Shown here piece after piece: positions 52,687 through 63,111 of a stretch of DNA of 64,000 bases. The DNA is from Pseudomonas solani (GTDB taxonomy: Bacteria > Pseudomonadota > Gammaproteobacteria > Pseudomonadales > Pseudomonadaceae). Every line of letters begins with the position of its first letter. Position 1 is the stretch's first letter. Location: contig NZ_AP023081.1 in assembly GCF_026072635.1 (NCBI RefSeq), positions 4,894,501-4,958,500 on the forward strand, given 5' to 3'. The notes beneath the pieces are model-generated. The model saw only the letters and a list, made by a program, of their open reading frames with translations, had not been told where the DNA came from and did not search any database. Position numbers and translations under genes: made by a program.

Positions 52687-53010
52687 ATGAAGCATCTCAA
52701 GCCGCTGAACAACAAAGCCCAGTTGCTGGACCAGGCCGTGGCCGAAGACCGCGTCGAAGAAGTGGTGGCCATGAGCGCCGTGGCCGGCTGCACCGCCACC
52801 ACCGACCCGGGCTGGGAAGTGGACGCCTTCGGTGGCGTCTCCTCGCTCTGCCAGCCGATGGAAGCCGACCTCTACGGTTGCTCCGACCCCTGCTGGTGGC
52901 CGGCCCAGGTGCCGGACATGATGAGCACCTACCAGGACTGGAACGCCAACGCCGCGGATTCCTCGCAGGACTGGCGCAACCTCGGCACCGTCTTCCCGAA
53001 AGACAAGTGA
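52687..53010 (+). CDS. qhpC: QHNDH gamma subunit (CTQ-bearing, cross-linked peptide)
   Basis: A 107-residue precursor. Residues 1-28 are the leader removed by QhpE; the mature chain starts at Met29 and has 79 residues. Counting from Met29, the residues used in known structures are all in place: Cys7-Glu16, Cys27-Asp33 and Cys41-Asp49 for thioethers, and Cys37 with Trp43 for cysteine tryptophylquinone. It lies between qhpD and qhpB. The precursor is modified in the cytoplasm and then exported, probably by QhpF. Confidence 0.96.
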   Translation: MKHLKPLNNKAQLLDQAVAEDRVEEVVAMSAVAGCTATTDPGWEVDAFGGVSSLCQPMEADLYGCSDPCWWPAQVPDMMSTYQDWNANAADSSQDWRNLGTVFPKDK

Positions 53011-53038
53011 CGACAAGAAGAACAACAGGGGAATCCGC

Positions 53039-54163
53039 ATGAAACTCACCGTCATCGCCCGCCTGGCCACCGCCGTCGCCGGGCTCGCCCTGGGCACCGG
53101 CGCCTGGGCCGCCGACAACGCCGGCCCGGCCCTCAAGCCCGGCAGCGAATACCTGATCGCCACCAACTACCCCAACAACCTCCACGTGGTCGACCTGGCC
53201 AGCGACAGCCTCTACAAGACCTGCCGCCTGCCCGACGCCTTCGGCCCCGGCACCGCGATGATGGCGCCGGACAACAAGACCGCCTACCTGCTCAACAACC
53301 ACTTCGGCGACCTCTACGGCGTCGACCTGGATGACTGCAAGACCGTGTTCCACGCCCGGCTCTCGCGCAACCCGGGGGAGAAGGTGCGCTCGATGTTCTC
53401 CTTCGCCCTCAGCCCGGACGGCAAGGAGCTCTACACCACGGTCAACCCGACCCAGATGATGAGCGACCACTACGTGGTCAAGCCGCCGCGCCTGGAGGTG
53501 TTCCGTACCGCCGACGGCCTCGATGCCAAGCCCGTGCGCAGCTTCCCCATGCCGCGCCAGGTCTACCTGATGCGTGCCGCCGACGACGGCAGCCTGTTCG
53601 TGGCGGGGCCGGACATCTACAAGATGGACGTGCACACCGGCCAGTACACAGTGGCGGTGCCCGGGCGCAACTGGCAACGGCCCAACTACAGCGCGCCGGA
53701 CGTGCTGTACTTCTGGCCGCACCAGAGCGCGCTGCACGACTTCTCCATGCTCTACACCACGGCGAAGTTCAAGGACGACAAGCAGGACCTGGCCACCGCC
53801 GATTTCATCTACGGCTTCGTCAGCGTCGACCTGAAGACCGGCAAGAGCACGGTGCAGGACTTCGCCCCGCTCACCGAGCTGTACTTCACCGGCATGCGCT
53901 CGCCCAAGGACCCGAACCTGATGTTCGGCGTGCTCAACCGCCTGGCCAAGTACGACATCAAGCAGCAGAAGCTGATCAAGGCCGCCAACCTCGAACACAC
54001 CTACTACTGCGTGGCGTTCAACAAGGCCGGCAGCAAGCTCTACCTCGCCGGCACCTTCAACGACATCGCCGTGTTCGACCCGGACAGCCTCGAGAAGGTG
54101 AAGAACATCAAGCTGCCCGGCGGCGACATGGCCATTACCACGACGCAGGTGTTCGTCCGCTAG
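53039..54163 (+). CDS. qhpB: QHNDH beta subunit (seven-bladed propeller)
   Basis: A 374-residue periplasmic protein with a signal peptide (LATAVAGLALGTGAWA, cut before ADNAG). Repeated blades such as YLIATNYPNNLHVVDLASDSLYK and KLYLAGTFNDIAVFDPDSLEKVK (in outline) form a YVTN-type propeller that sits against the CTQ subunit. Ribosome site AACAGGGGAA is before ATG 53039. Its stop codon TAG is part of the CTAG target of a small inverted-repeat element that follows immediately; the coding sequence is intact. Confidence 0.95.
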   Translation: MKLTVIARLATAVAGLALGTGAWAADNAGPALKPGSEYLIATNYPNNLHVVDLASDSLYKTCRLPDAFGPGTAMMAPDNKTAYLLNNHFGDLYGVDLDDCKTVFHARLSRNPGEKVRSMFSFALSPDGKELYTTVNPTQMMSDHYVVKPPRLEVFRTADGLDAKPVRSFPMPRQVYLMRAADDGSLFVAGPDIYKMDVHTGQYTVAVPGRNWQRPNYSAPDVLYFWPHQSALHDFSMLYTTAKFKDDKQDLATADFIYGFVSVDLKTGKSTVQDFAPLTELYFTGMRSPKDPNLMFGVLNRLAKYDIKQQKLIKAANLEHTYYCVAFNKAGSKLYLAGTFNDIAVFDPDSLEKVKNIKLPGGDMAITTTQVFVR

Positions 54164-54302
54164 GCTCTGTACGAAAAGTGTCTACGCTCGGTGATGCTTC
54201 GTTAAAAGCGGGTTCGGAATGCTCATTTACAGCTCGTAAACTCCGCTTCCTCACCCGTTTTTGCCTCGCCTGACCGTCGCTCGACGACTTTTGGTACAGA
54301 CC
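54164..54302. mobile_element. MITE-like element inserted at the qhpB stop codon
   Basis: A 139-base unit flanked by CTAG on both sides (54160-54163 and 54303-54306). Its ends are inverted repeats: GCTCTGTACGAAAAGT on the left and ACTTTTGGTACAGACC on the right agree at 14 of 16 positions. It has no gene. CTAG duplications are typical of IS5-type transposition. It probably removes the native terminator region from the end of qhpB. Confidence 0.8.
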
Positions 54303-54484
54303 CTAGGGTGAGAGGGCAGGGCGTTGCGGCCGACATGGCGCAACGCCTCTACGACCAACGGAGCCATCCCCGACCCTGGCTTAACGTTTACGTAAAGGTT
54401 AAATATGACCGGCACCCCGCGTTGCCTGCCTGGCAGCGGCAGTCGGTTCTGCGTCTGTCCCAATAAGCACAAGAAGGGCAAGCC

Positions 54485-56158
<1,674 letters not shown>

Positions 56159-56536
56159 GGGCGAATTCATTGGCTCTGTCTGCGTTAGCTGTTGTGGTTT
56201 TAATGCAGGCGCTCAAGCACGGACCTTTCCGGGCGCTTGAGGGTTTGTGCCACCTCCACCGGATGGGTTTCGCTTCGCTCTACACCATCCTACGAAAGCC
56301 CGTGCGCACCACATGGCGATGCGCTGGACGAAGAAAGTTGGAGCAGCCGCCAACGCCCCTCCAGGAGGCCGAACGCAGTCGTTGCGCCGGGGGACGAGCG
56401 GCATGGATGCCGCGAGAGGCGCGCCAGGCCATGGATGGCCCATCGCGCCGGCCCCCAGAGCGGCGATGGAGTGAGGGAACCCGACGCAGTCGGGCCGGAT
56501 GATGGGGCAAGTTTTTTGGTTCCTTTTCAACGATTG

Positions 56537-57799
56537 TGTATAGACCGAGGACATAGCTGACAGGTGTACGGAGACATGGTTGACACTTTCCGGCGAGCTG
56601 CCTTGCCGGGGATCCATACCATGCCTTGGAACACGAGAGACGCCATGAGCTTGAAAGAGGAATTCATTGCGTTGGCCTTACAGCCTGACAGCAACAGGCG
56701 AGAACTGTGCCGACGCTTCGGTATCAGCCCGCAAACGGCTTACAAGTGGCTTAAGCGATACGAACAGAGCGGGAGAGATGGCCTGCACGAGAAATCCCGC
56801 CGGCCGCTCAATAGCCCCAAGCGGACCCCTCCCGCGCTGGAAACGGAGGTGGTTGCGTTGCGTCAGGCGCATCCTGCGTGGGGCGGACGCAAGATCAGCC
56901 ATGTCCTTAACTGCGGTATTGCCCCCAGCACTGTGACTAACGTCCTGCACCGCCATCTGCTGATCCTGCCGCCTGAAAAGGAAGCCAAGAAGCCCTGGCA
57001 GCGCTTCGAGCACGAGGCCCCCAATGACCTCTGGCAGATGGATTTCAAGGGCTACTTTCCGACCCAGCAAGGCCAGTGTCATCCGTTGACGGTTGTGGAT
57101 GACCATTCCCGCTTCAACCTGGCGATCCAGGCCTGCGCCAATGAGCGCAAGGAAACGGTTCAGGAAAAGCTGAGCGAAGTCTTCCGCCGCTATGGTTTGC
57201 CTGCCCGAATCAACACCGATAACGGCTCCCCTTGGGGCTCGCCACGTAATCCGGGTGAACTATCCGAGCTGGGTGTTTGGCTGGTCCGGCTGGGCATTCG
57301 CCTGAGCTTCAGCCGGCCTTACCATCCACAAACCAATGGCAAAAACGAGCGCTTTCATCGCGCGCTCAAAGCTGAAGTACTCAAGGGAAAGCACTTTCAC
57401 GACTTGATCGAAGCCCAGGCTGCTTTCGATCAATGGAGGGAGATCTACAACCTTCAACGGCCCCACGAAGCGCTGGGCTATCAGGTTCCCATGGAGCGAT
57501 ACCGCACAAGCCCCTGGCCATTTCCAGAAAAACTGGAGGACTTCGAATATGCCCTGGATGACGAAGTGACAAAGGTTTATCACAGCCGATTCCGCTTTAG
57601 AAAACACTACTTCCGCATCGCCAAGGGGCTTGCTGGGCACCTGATCGCTATACGTCCCAGGCCTGAAAGCGAGGTGTTGTACGACGTGTACTTCTGCCAT
57701 CAATTTCTACGAACTATCGACCTGAACAACCCTGACTACGGACCATAATGTGTCAACCATGTCCCCGCACATGTGTCCACCATGTCTCCGGTCTATACA
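56537..57799 (+). mobile_element. IS481-family insertion sequence
   Basis: The unit is 1263 bases. It begins TGTATAGACCGAGGACAT and ends with the inverse GTCTCCGGTCTATACA. A second inner copy of the repeat, ending GACATGGTTGACA, occurs at both sides, as in multi-repeat IS481 ends. One transposase gene is inside. No clear target duplication was seen. It is nested within the larger inverted-repeat element at 56172-57911. Confidence 0.85.
56645..57748 (+). CDS. IS481-family transposase
   Basis: A 367-residue DDE transposase starting MSLKEEFIALALQPDSN. It has an N-terminal helix-turn-helix (ELCRRFGISPQTAYKWLKRYE) and a retroviral-integrase core: DLWQMDFKGYF (first Asp), INTDNGSPWGSP (second Asp) and TNGKNERFHRALKAEVL (Glu), so it should be active. 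ATG 56645 follows GAGAGACGCC; the frame is open further upstream inside the inverted repeat. Confidence 0.9.
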   Translation: MSLKEEFIALALQPDSNRRELCRRFGISPQTAYKWLKRYEQSGRDGLHEKSRRPLNSPKRTPPALETEVVALRQAHPAWGGRKISHVLNCGIAPSTVTNVLHRHLLILPPEKEAKKPWQRFEHEAPNDLWQMDFKGYFPTQQGQCHPLTVVDDHSRFNLAIQACANERKETVQEKLSEVFRRYGLPARINTDNGSPWGSPRNPGELSELGVWLVRLGIRLSFSRPYHPQTNGKNERFHRALKAEVLKGKHFHDLIEAQAAFDQWREIYNLQRPHEALGYQVPMERYRTSPWPFPEKLEDFEYALDDEVTKVYHSRFRFRKHYFRIAKGLAGHLIAIRPRPESEVLYDVYFCHQFLRTIDLNNPDYGP

Positions 57800-58084
57800 G
57801 GGCGACTGCCAAAAGAGACTCGCCCGGGGGGGGCGAAACCAGAAACATCATCAGAGCTCGGCAATCAGCTGGACTCAAATCCTCTAGCAAACACTTAACG
57901 CAGACAGAGCCAATTCATTCGCGCGATGATTCGACAGGATGAACGCGTGCCTTAGGGTGTGCCGCGCACCGCCGCACGGTGCTTCCGGCGAGCCCCAGGT
58001 GCGCGCAGCACACCCTACGTGCGGAGTGAGCGGCGGCTGCATGCTCCGAGGTCCGATTGCGCCCCCTTCCAGGGGCAAAAAGCA

Positions 58085-58109
58085 CAGCCACGTCCTAAGG
58101 ATGTGGCTG
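58085..58109. terminator. Hairpin, probable terminator
   Basis: CAGCCACGTCC pairs with GGATGTGGCTG around the loop TAA, with one G-T pair, after an A-run and before TTTA. It can act in both directions and lies 70 bases after the stop of the minus-strand gene at 58180. The stretch 57920-58084 shows GC-rich sequence without a gene. Confidence 0.6.
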
Positions 58110-58127
58110 TTTACGCGCGCGATGCTT

Positions 58128-58146
58128 GTGGGAGCGAATTCATTCG
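58128..58146. repeat. REP-type palindrome
   Basis: GTGGGAGCGAATTCATTCGCG contains the same core as the insertion site at 56161 and the repeats near 63.7 and 63.95 kb. Such units are scattered between genes in pseudomonads. Confidence 0.6.
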
Positions 58147-58179
58147 CGAAAAGGGCCGCGTAGCGGCCCCATTACCAGC

Positions 58180-58941
58180 TCAATGCAAGGTCGTCGGCTC
58201 GTCCGTCACCAGCACCGTCTCCCAACCGTCGTAATCGCCGTCGAAGGACAGGGCCAGGGCCAGCAGCGCCAGGGTCAGCTCATCGATGGTGCCCGGCTGG
58301 GGGATGTCCTCGCGCCACAGCTGCACCCGGTAGGCCTCCTCGTCCTCGGTCCAGCCGCAATCGCGCAGGGTGAAGCCGAGGGTGGCCGCTTCGGCGATCA
58401 GCGCTTCGCCCCGGGCCTCGTCGGGCAGGTAGAACCAGTGGTCGATCTCGCGCGGAGTTTCCAGCGTGTCGCCGTTGCTTTCCAGCACCGCGCACAGGCG
58501 GCGGTTGCTGATGCGCTGCTGGTCCTCGGCGGGCGGGAAGAGGAAGTCGAAGTAGGTCGACCATTCCGGGTCTTCCTGGGTACCGGATTCGTACTCGTAT
58601 TCCGGGAAGGCCTCCAGCACGGCGGCGACCCGCTCGTTCCAGAGCGTCTCGTCGCCCACGTAGAAGAAGAAATCGCGCAGGCCGTTGCCGGTGTAGCGGC
58701 CCAGGTAGGCGCAGCCTTCATTGAGCAGGCGCGCGGTCAACTGGTCCTCGATCTCGATCAGCCGGTCGAACTCCTCCTGGCTGGAAAGCCCGTCGTCCCG
58801 TGGCGTGCGCATGTGCAGGCGCACGTAAGCCATGAACGGCAGGTGCTCCAGCGGCACTTCGCGCACCGCGCCGAGGTCGACGTAGATGGAAGCGGGGCGG
58901 TCGTCGACCTGTGCGAAATAGAAATCCCAATCGTCAGTCAT
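58180..58941 (-). CDS. DUF695 / RraB-like protein
   Basis: A 253-residue acidic protein. The N-terminal part (DDWDFYFAQVDDRPASIYVDLG ... LPFMAYVRLHMRTPRDDGLSS in outline) matches DUF695, and the C-terminal part resembles the RNase E inhibitor RraB (NRRLCAVLESNGDTLETPREIDHWFYL). The fused order is known from the HI0040-type family. Function is unproven; RNase E regulation is possible. RBS AAGGAGCTGC is before ATG 58941. Confidence 0.75.
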   Translation of the reverse strand: MTDDWDFYFAQVDDRPASIYVDLGAVREVPLEHLPFMAYVRLHMRTPRDDGLSSQEEFDRLIEIEDQLTARLLNEGCAYLGRYTGNGLRDFFFYVGDETLWNERVAAVLEAFPEYEYESGTQEDPEWSTYFDFLFPPAEDQQRISNRRLCAVLESNGDTLETPREIDHWFYLPDEARGEALIAEAATLGFTLRDCGWTEDEEAYRVQLWREDIPQPGTIDELTLALLALALSFDGDYDGWETVLVTDEPTTLH

Positions 58942-59084
58942 GCAGCAGCTCCTTGCGTGGATGAGGCGACTCTACAGAGGCGCGCGCCTTCGCGCACGGG
59001 TTGCCGGCATGTCGGTTGAACAGCTTCACTGCACGCCTGTCGAAGTTGCGCCATGCCGTTTCGTTTACCGCCGCCGGAGCCTCC

Positions 59085-60170
59085 ATGAATCTCGCCCCCG
59101 CCAGTCTCATTCTGTTCGCCGCGCTGTTGCTGGCCGGTTGCGGCAGCCAGCGCAGCCAGGAAGGCCCGCAGCTCACCCCGGCCGAAGTGCGTGCCCAGGT
59201 GGCACGGCTGATTCCCAGCAACGTGGTGGACCGCCAGGGCTGGGCCACCGACATCCAGGTGGCCTTCACCGCCCAGGAGCTGGCCACGGTGAAGGGCAAC
59301 TTCTGCGCGGTGCTGGCGGTGACCGAGCAGGAGTCCACCTACCAGGCCGACCCGCCGGTGCCGGGCCTGGCGAAGATCGCCCGCCAGGAGATCGACCGCC
59401 GCGCCGCGCGCCTGCACCTGCCGGGCTTCCTGGTGGATTCGGCGCTGGACATCCGCTCGCCCACCGGCAAGACCTACGCCCAGCGCCTCGCCGCCGTGCG
59501 CACCGAGCGCCAGCTGAGCGTGATCTTCGATGACTTCATCGGCATGGTGCCCCTCGGCCGCCAGCTGTTCGGCACCTTCAACCCGGTGCACACCGGCGGC
59601 CCCATGCAGGTCAGCATCGCCTTCGCCCAGCAGCACGCCGAGAACTACCCGTATACGACCACCGGCAGCGTGCGCGACGAGGTGTTCACCCGCCGCGGTG
59701 GCCTGTACTTCGGCATCGCCCACCTGCTGGGCTACGAGGCGGATTACCCCGAGCCGCTGTACCGCTTCGCCGACTTCAACGCCGGTTGGTACGCCAGCCG
59801 CAACGCCGCCTTCCAGCAGGCGGTGAGCCTGGCCAGCGGCATCCCCCTGGCGCTGGATGGCGACCTGATCATCCACGGCAGCCGCGATGCCGGCGCCACG
59901 GAGAAGGCGGTGCGCACCTTGGGGCGGCGCCTGGACATGGGCGACGGTGCCATCCGCCGCGCGCTGGAGCAGGGCGACGGGCCGGACTTCGCCGAAAGCG
60001 AGTTGTACGAGAAGGTCTACGCCCTGGCCGAGAAGAGCGCCGGGCGCACGCTGCCCCGCGCGGTGCTGCCGGGCATCACCCTGCAGAGCCCGAAGATCAC
60101 CCGCAAGCTCACCACCGCCTGGTTCGCCCAGCGCGTGGATGAGCGCTACCGGCGCTGCATGGCGCGCTGA
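59085..60170 (+). CDS. DUF1615-type lipoprotein
   Basis: A 361-residue protein with a lipoprotein signal (ASLILFAALLLAGC, lipid on Cys20-like position before GSQ). It then has EVRAQVARLIPSNVVDRQGWATDIQ, FCAVLAVTEQESTYQADPPVPG and NPVHTGGPMQVSIAFAQ. The segment TEQES in a lysozyme-like context recalls muramidases, and DUF1615 proteins are envelope lipoproteins in pseudomonads. GGAGCC stands before ATG 59085, so the longer frame is not used. Confidence 0.75.
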   Translation: MNLAPASLILFAALLLAGCGSQRSQEGPQLTPAEVRAQVARLIPSNVVDRQGWATDIQVAFTAQELATVKGNFCAVLAVTEQESTYQADPPVPGLAKIARQEIDRRAARLHLPGFLVDSALDIRSPTGKTYAQRLAAVRTERQLSVIFDDFIGMVPLGRQLFGTFNPVHTGGPMQVSIAFAQQHAENYPYTTTGSVRDEVFTRRGGLYFGIAHLLGYEADYPEPLYRFADFNAGWYASRNAAFQQAVSLASGIPLALDGDLIIHGSRDAGATEKAVRTLGRRLDMGDGAIRRALEQGDGPDFAESELYEKVYALAEKSAGRTLPRAVLPGITLQSPKITRKLTTAWFAQRVDERYRRCMAR

Positions 60171-60242
60171 GGTGTACGCCATCCCGTCATCCCGGGTGAA
60201 AACTCCTTGAACCTCCCGCAGGGCAGATTTTCCCATGACCAA

Positions 60243-60268
60243 GGCCGGTAATCAGGCAAGTACCGGCC
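60243..60268. terminator. Hairpin between lipoprotein and ferritin-like genes
   Basis: GGCCGGTA pairs perfectly with TACCGGCC around a ten-base loop. There is no T-tract, so it may be a leader structure of the following gene rather than a terminator. Confidence 0.4.
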
Positions 60269-60290
60269 GGGTCACGAGAGGAGAATAACA

Positions 60291-60935
60291 ATGCCCAGTG
60301 TCATGTCAGGACGCGCCACCCCCAGCGAACTCACCCAGGCCGGCATCATCGGCCAGAGCCCCCAGCAGCTGGACCTGCAAATCGAGGACGGCTGGCGCAG
60401 CCGGGGCGAGCAAGCCTTCGAAGCCATGGTCCGCAGCGACTCGCGGTTGTTCATCGCCAAGCTGGAGGAGGCGGTGCTCTCCGAAAGCATCTGCGTGCAG
60501 CTCTACGACATGCTGCTGGAGCGCGCCATGCACCACGACGGCTACCGCGCCGAGCTGGTGGCCACCTTCCGGCAGATCCGCGACGAAGAACTCGCCCACG
60601 TCTGGACCCTGATCGAAGCGCTGGAGCGGGTCGGCGTGCGTGCCCGCACCGCCCTTGCCGAGCACCCGCGCAACTGGGGCATTGCGGCCCAGCGTGTGGC
60701 CCAGGTGCTGGCCCAGCCGCACAACAGCATGTCGCAGTGCCTGCACGCCATGCTCATCTACGAACTGGGGGAACAGGCCGCCTGGGAAACCCTGGTGACC
60801 CTGATGGCCGCCAGTGGCGACGACACCTGGCTGCGCCGCTTCCAGGCGGTGCTGCAGGACGAACAGCGCCACGCCAACACCATCAAGGCGCTGCTCTCCC
60901 GCGAGCTGCCCGACGGCGCTGCAGCCAATCCGTAG
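60291..60935 (+). CDS. Ferritin-like diiron protein
   Basis: A 214-residue all-helical protein. Two ExxH motifs in antiparallel helices (IRDEELAHVWTLIEAL and LQDEQRHANTIKALL) and further Glu residues in KLEEAVLSESI and YELGEQAAWET fit a four-helix diiron centre. AGAGGAGAA is before ATG 60291. It may handle iron or reactive oxygen; no partner gene is adjacent. Confidence 0.7.
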   Translation: MPSVMSGRATPSELTQAGIIGQSPQQLDLQIEDGWRSRGEQAFEAMVRSDSRLFIAKLEEAVLSESICVQLYDMLLERAMHHDGYRAELVATFRQIRDEELAHVWTLIEALERVGVRARTALAEHPRNWGIAAQRVAQVLAQPHNSMSQCLHAMLIYELGEQAAWETLVTLMAASGDDTWLRRFQAVLQDEQRHANTIKALLSRELPDGAAANP

Positions 60936-60996
60936 GATGGGTCGGGCGGCGTTCCGCGAGCGGAGCGAAACCCATGCTGTAGCGCCGCCCGCCCCA

Positions 60997-61422
60997 TCAC
61001 TTGGCGAACAGCTGCCCCATGTCCTTGAACGCCTTGAACTCCAGCGCATTGCCGCAGGGGTCGAAGAGGAACAGGGTGGCCTGCTCGCCCACCTGGCCCT
61101 TGAAGCGCACGTAGGGTTCGATCACGAACGTCGTGCCCAGCCCGCGCAGGCGTTCGGCCAGCGCCTCCCATTCAACCCAGCCCAGCACCACGCCGAAGTG
61201 CGGCACCGGCACATCGTGGCCGTCCACCGCATTGGTGTGGGCGGCTTCCTGGCTGGCGGTCTTCGGGTGTTCGTGGATCACCAGTTGGTGGCCGAAAAAG
61301 TCGAAATCCACCCAATGCTCGCTGGAGCGGCCCTCGGCGAGGCCGAACACCTCGCCGTAGAAGTGCCGGGCGGCGGCCAGGTCGTAGACGGGAATGGCCA
61401 GGTGGAAGGGGGAAAGACTCAT
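60997..61422 (-). CDS. VOC-family (glyoxalase/dioxygenase-like) protein
   Basis: A 141-residue protein with two beta-alpha-beta-beta-beta repeats. It shows FHLAIPVYDLAAARHFYGEVFGL with a metal-type His, HQLVIHEHP, VPHFGVVLGW with a second His and FLFDPCGNALEFKAF with Glu, a plausible metal set. It is divergent to a LysR regulator 108 bases away, which probably controls it. The substrate is unknown. Confidence 0.8.
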   Translation of the reverse strand: MSLSPFHLAIPVYDLAAARHFYGEVFGLAEGRSSEHWVDFDFFGHQLVIHEHPKTASQEAAHTNAVDGHDVPVPHFGVVLGWVEWEALAERLRGLGTTFVIEPYVRFKGQVGEQATLFLFDPCGNALEFKAFKDMGQLFAK

Positions 61423-61530
61423 GGCGCGCTGCCTCGTGGTGGTTTCCGGCCCATTCTAGAGATGGGATTGTCGATGGAAAGTCGGGATAATTTGTGCCGA
61501 GCACGAATAATTTCGATCAGAGGCCACGCC

Positions 61531-62391
61531 ATGTTGCGCGAACTCCGTACCTTCATCGCCGTCGCCCGCCACGGCACCTTTGCCGCCGCCGGGATGCACA
61601 TCGGCCTGACCCAGTCGGCGGTCAGCGCGCAGATTCGCAACCTCGAAAACGCCCTGGGCGTGCGTCTGTTCGACCGCACCGGGCGCCAGGCCATCCTCAA
61701 CGCTGCCGGCCACCGCGCGCTGCCCATGGCGCGGGAGATGCTGGACATCTTCGCGCGCATGGCCACCCCCGAGGCGGCCGAGCAGTTCAGCGGAGAGCTG
61801 CGCATCGGCGCCATCGCCACGGTGCAGACCGGCCTGCTGGCCGCCGCGCTGTTGCGCCTGCGCGAGGCGGCACCCCGGGTCGAGCCCAAGCTGATTCCCG
61901 GCGTCTCGCTGAACCTGCTGAATCAGGTGGATGCCGGCGAGCTGGACCTGGCGATCCTCATCGAGCCGCCGTTCGAGCTGCCCAAGGAACTGCACGCCGA
62001 GGTGCTGCGCGAGGAGGATTTCGTGCTCATCGTGCCCCGTGGCCTGGAAGGCGATGACCCGCTGCAGATACTCGCCAGCCAGCCGCTGGTGCGTTACGAC
62101 CGCACCTCGTTCGGCGGCCGGCAGGTCACCCGCTTCCTGCGCCGGCAGCGCCTGGAGGTGCAGGTGGCGCTGGAGCTGGACGAACTCGACGCCATCGTGC
62201 GCATGGTCGAGGCGGGGCTGGGGGTGTCGCTGATCCCCGAAGCGGGGCTGTGGCTGGAGCGCGAGGCGGCCATCCGCGTCATCCGCCTGGGCGAGCTGAC
62301 CTTCCAGCGGCGCATCCTCCTGCTCACCCGCCACGGGCAGCGCAACCTGCCTATCCAGCAGCTCTTCGCCCGCTGCCTGCGTGATGGCTGA
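61531..62391 (+). CDS. LysR-family transcriptional regulator
   Basis: A 286-residue protein. The N-terminal winged helix reads MLRELRTFIAVARHGTFAAAG and continues TQSAVSAQIRNLENALGVRLFDRTGRQ. The effector domain (about 90-286) ends LPIQQLFARCLRDG. The frame upstream of 61531 is only the open antisense of the VOC gene. Divergent placement suggests control of the VOC gene. Confidence 0.9.
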   Translation: MLRELRTFIAVARHGTFAAAGMHIGLTQSAVSAQIRNLENALGVRLFDRTGRQAILNAAGHRALPMAREMLDIFARMATPEAAEQFSGELRIGAIATVQTGLLAAALLRLREAAPRVEPKLIPGVSLNLLNQVDAGELDLAILIEPPFELPKELHAEVLREEDFVLIVPRGLEGDDPLQILASQPLVRYDRTSFGGRQVTRFLRRQRLEVQVALELDELDAIVRMVEAGLGVSLIPEAGLWLEREAAIRVIRLGELTFQRRILLLTRHGQRNLPIQQLFARCLRDG

Positions 62392-62560
62392 GGGCTTGCA
62401 GAATGCCGCGCGGTTCCGGGCCGCCCGTGCATCCTGCAAATGACAGCCTGATATCAATGTTTTTCAACTCATTGAATAAAAAGGAGTTTTTACAATCTGG
62501 AAAGCTGGCATGCCCGGTGCAATTGTCGTTGCGGCAATGAACCGTACTGGAGTGACAACA

Positions 62561-62923
62561 ATGCAGATCGCCATCAAAGAATTCTTCGACGCCTTTCCCG
62601 GCTACACCGTTTCCATCAAACCGCGCCCGGACGGCAAGCTCCTGCTGAGCCTGGACCGCAAGGACCGCCCCACACTGCGCAAGGCCATCGACAGCGATGC
62701 GGTGTTCTGCCAGCAACGGGTGCGCTGCCTGATTCGCGAACTCACCCGCGACATCAAACTGGCCGCTGGTGAAGTCAGCTGGAAGGGCGAGGGCAACCAG
62801 TGGGTCCGTGGCGAGCTGCCGACCTTCACCGGCGGCCCGATCCAGGTCACCGCCGCCAAGACCCTGTTCGCCCGCCGCGCCATCCGCCGCGACGGTGGCA
62901 GCCGCCACGCCGTGGCCGGTTGA
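62561..62923 (+). CDS. DUF3509-type protein
   Basis: A 120-residue protein (MQIAIKEFFDAFPGYTVSIK...). The core PDGKLLLSLDRKDRPTLRKAI and CLIRELTRDIKLAAGEV fits the DUF3509 family, small cytoplasmic proteins found mainly in Pseudomonas. GGAGTGACAAC lies before ATG 62561. Function unknown. Confidence 0.7.
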   Translation: MQIAIKEFFDAFPGYTVSIKPRPDGKLLLSLDRKDRPTLRKAIDSDAVFCQQRVRCLIRELTRDIKLAAGEVSWKGEGNQWVRGELPTFTGGPIQVTAAKTLFARRAIRRDGGSRHAVAG

Positions 62924-63111
62924 GCTGCTGCGCTACGCCGCTCGACGCCCAGCTCGCGGGCGCATCGGGCGGCGTTTGCTTTCTCCCTCCGTCGTTTCAC
63001 CACCCCCTTCGATTGGTCACCGCAAATCTCCCGCAATTGGCTATCGGGCCATCGCCGACGCACGGCTAACCTAGCGCCCATTCCCGCTACGCCACTGGAT
63101 TGGAGATCGAC

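Larger units (their letters stand above)
56172..57911. mobile_element. Inverted-repeat element in a REP sequence, carrying a nested IS481-type IS
   Basis: The ends are the 16-base GGCTCTGTCTGCGTTA at 56172-56187 and its exact complement at 57896-57911. Both flanks show the 8-base direct repeat AATTCATT (56164-56171 and 57912-57919). Joining the flanks gives GCGAATTCATTCGCG, a REP-type palindrome found elsewhere in the window, so the unit inserted into a REP. Without the nested IS it is 477 bases and has no gene, which fits a non-autonomous element. Confidence 0.8.

Noticed and set aside
60814..61530. Long N-terminal extension of the LysR frame
   Set aside because: The first 239 codons are antisense to the VOC gene; LysR proteins start at the helix-turn-helix as at 61531.
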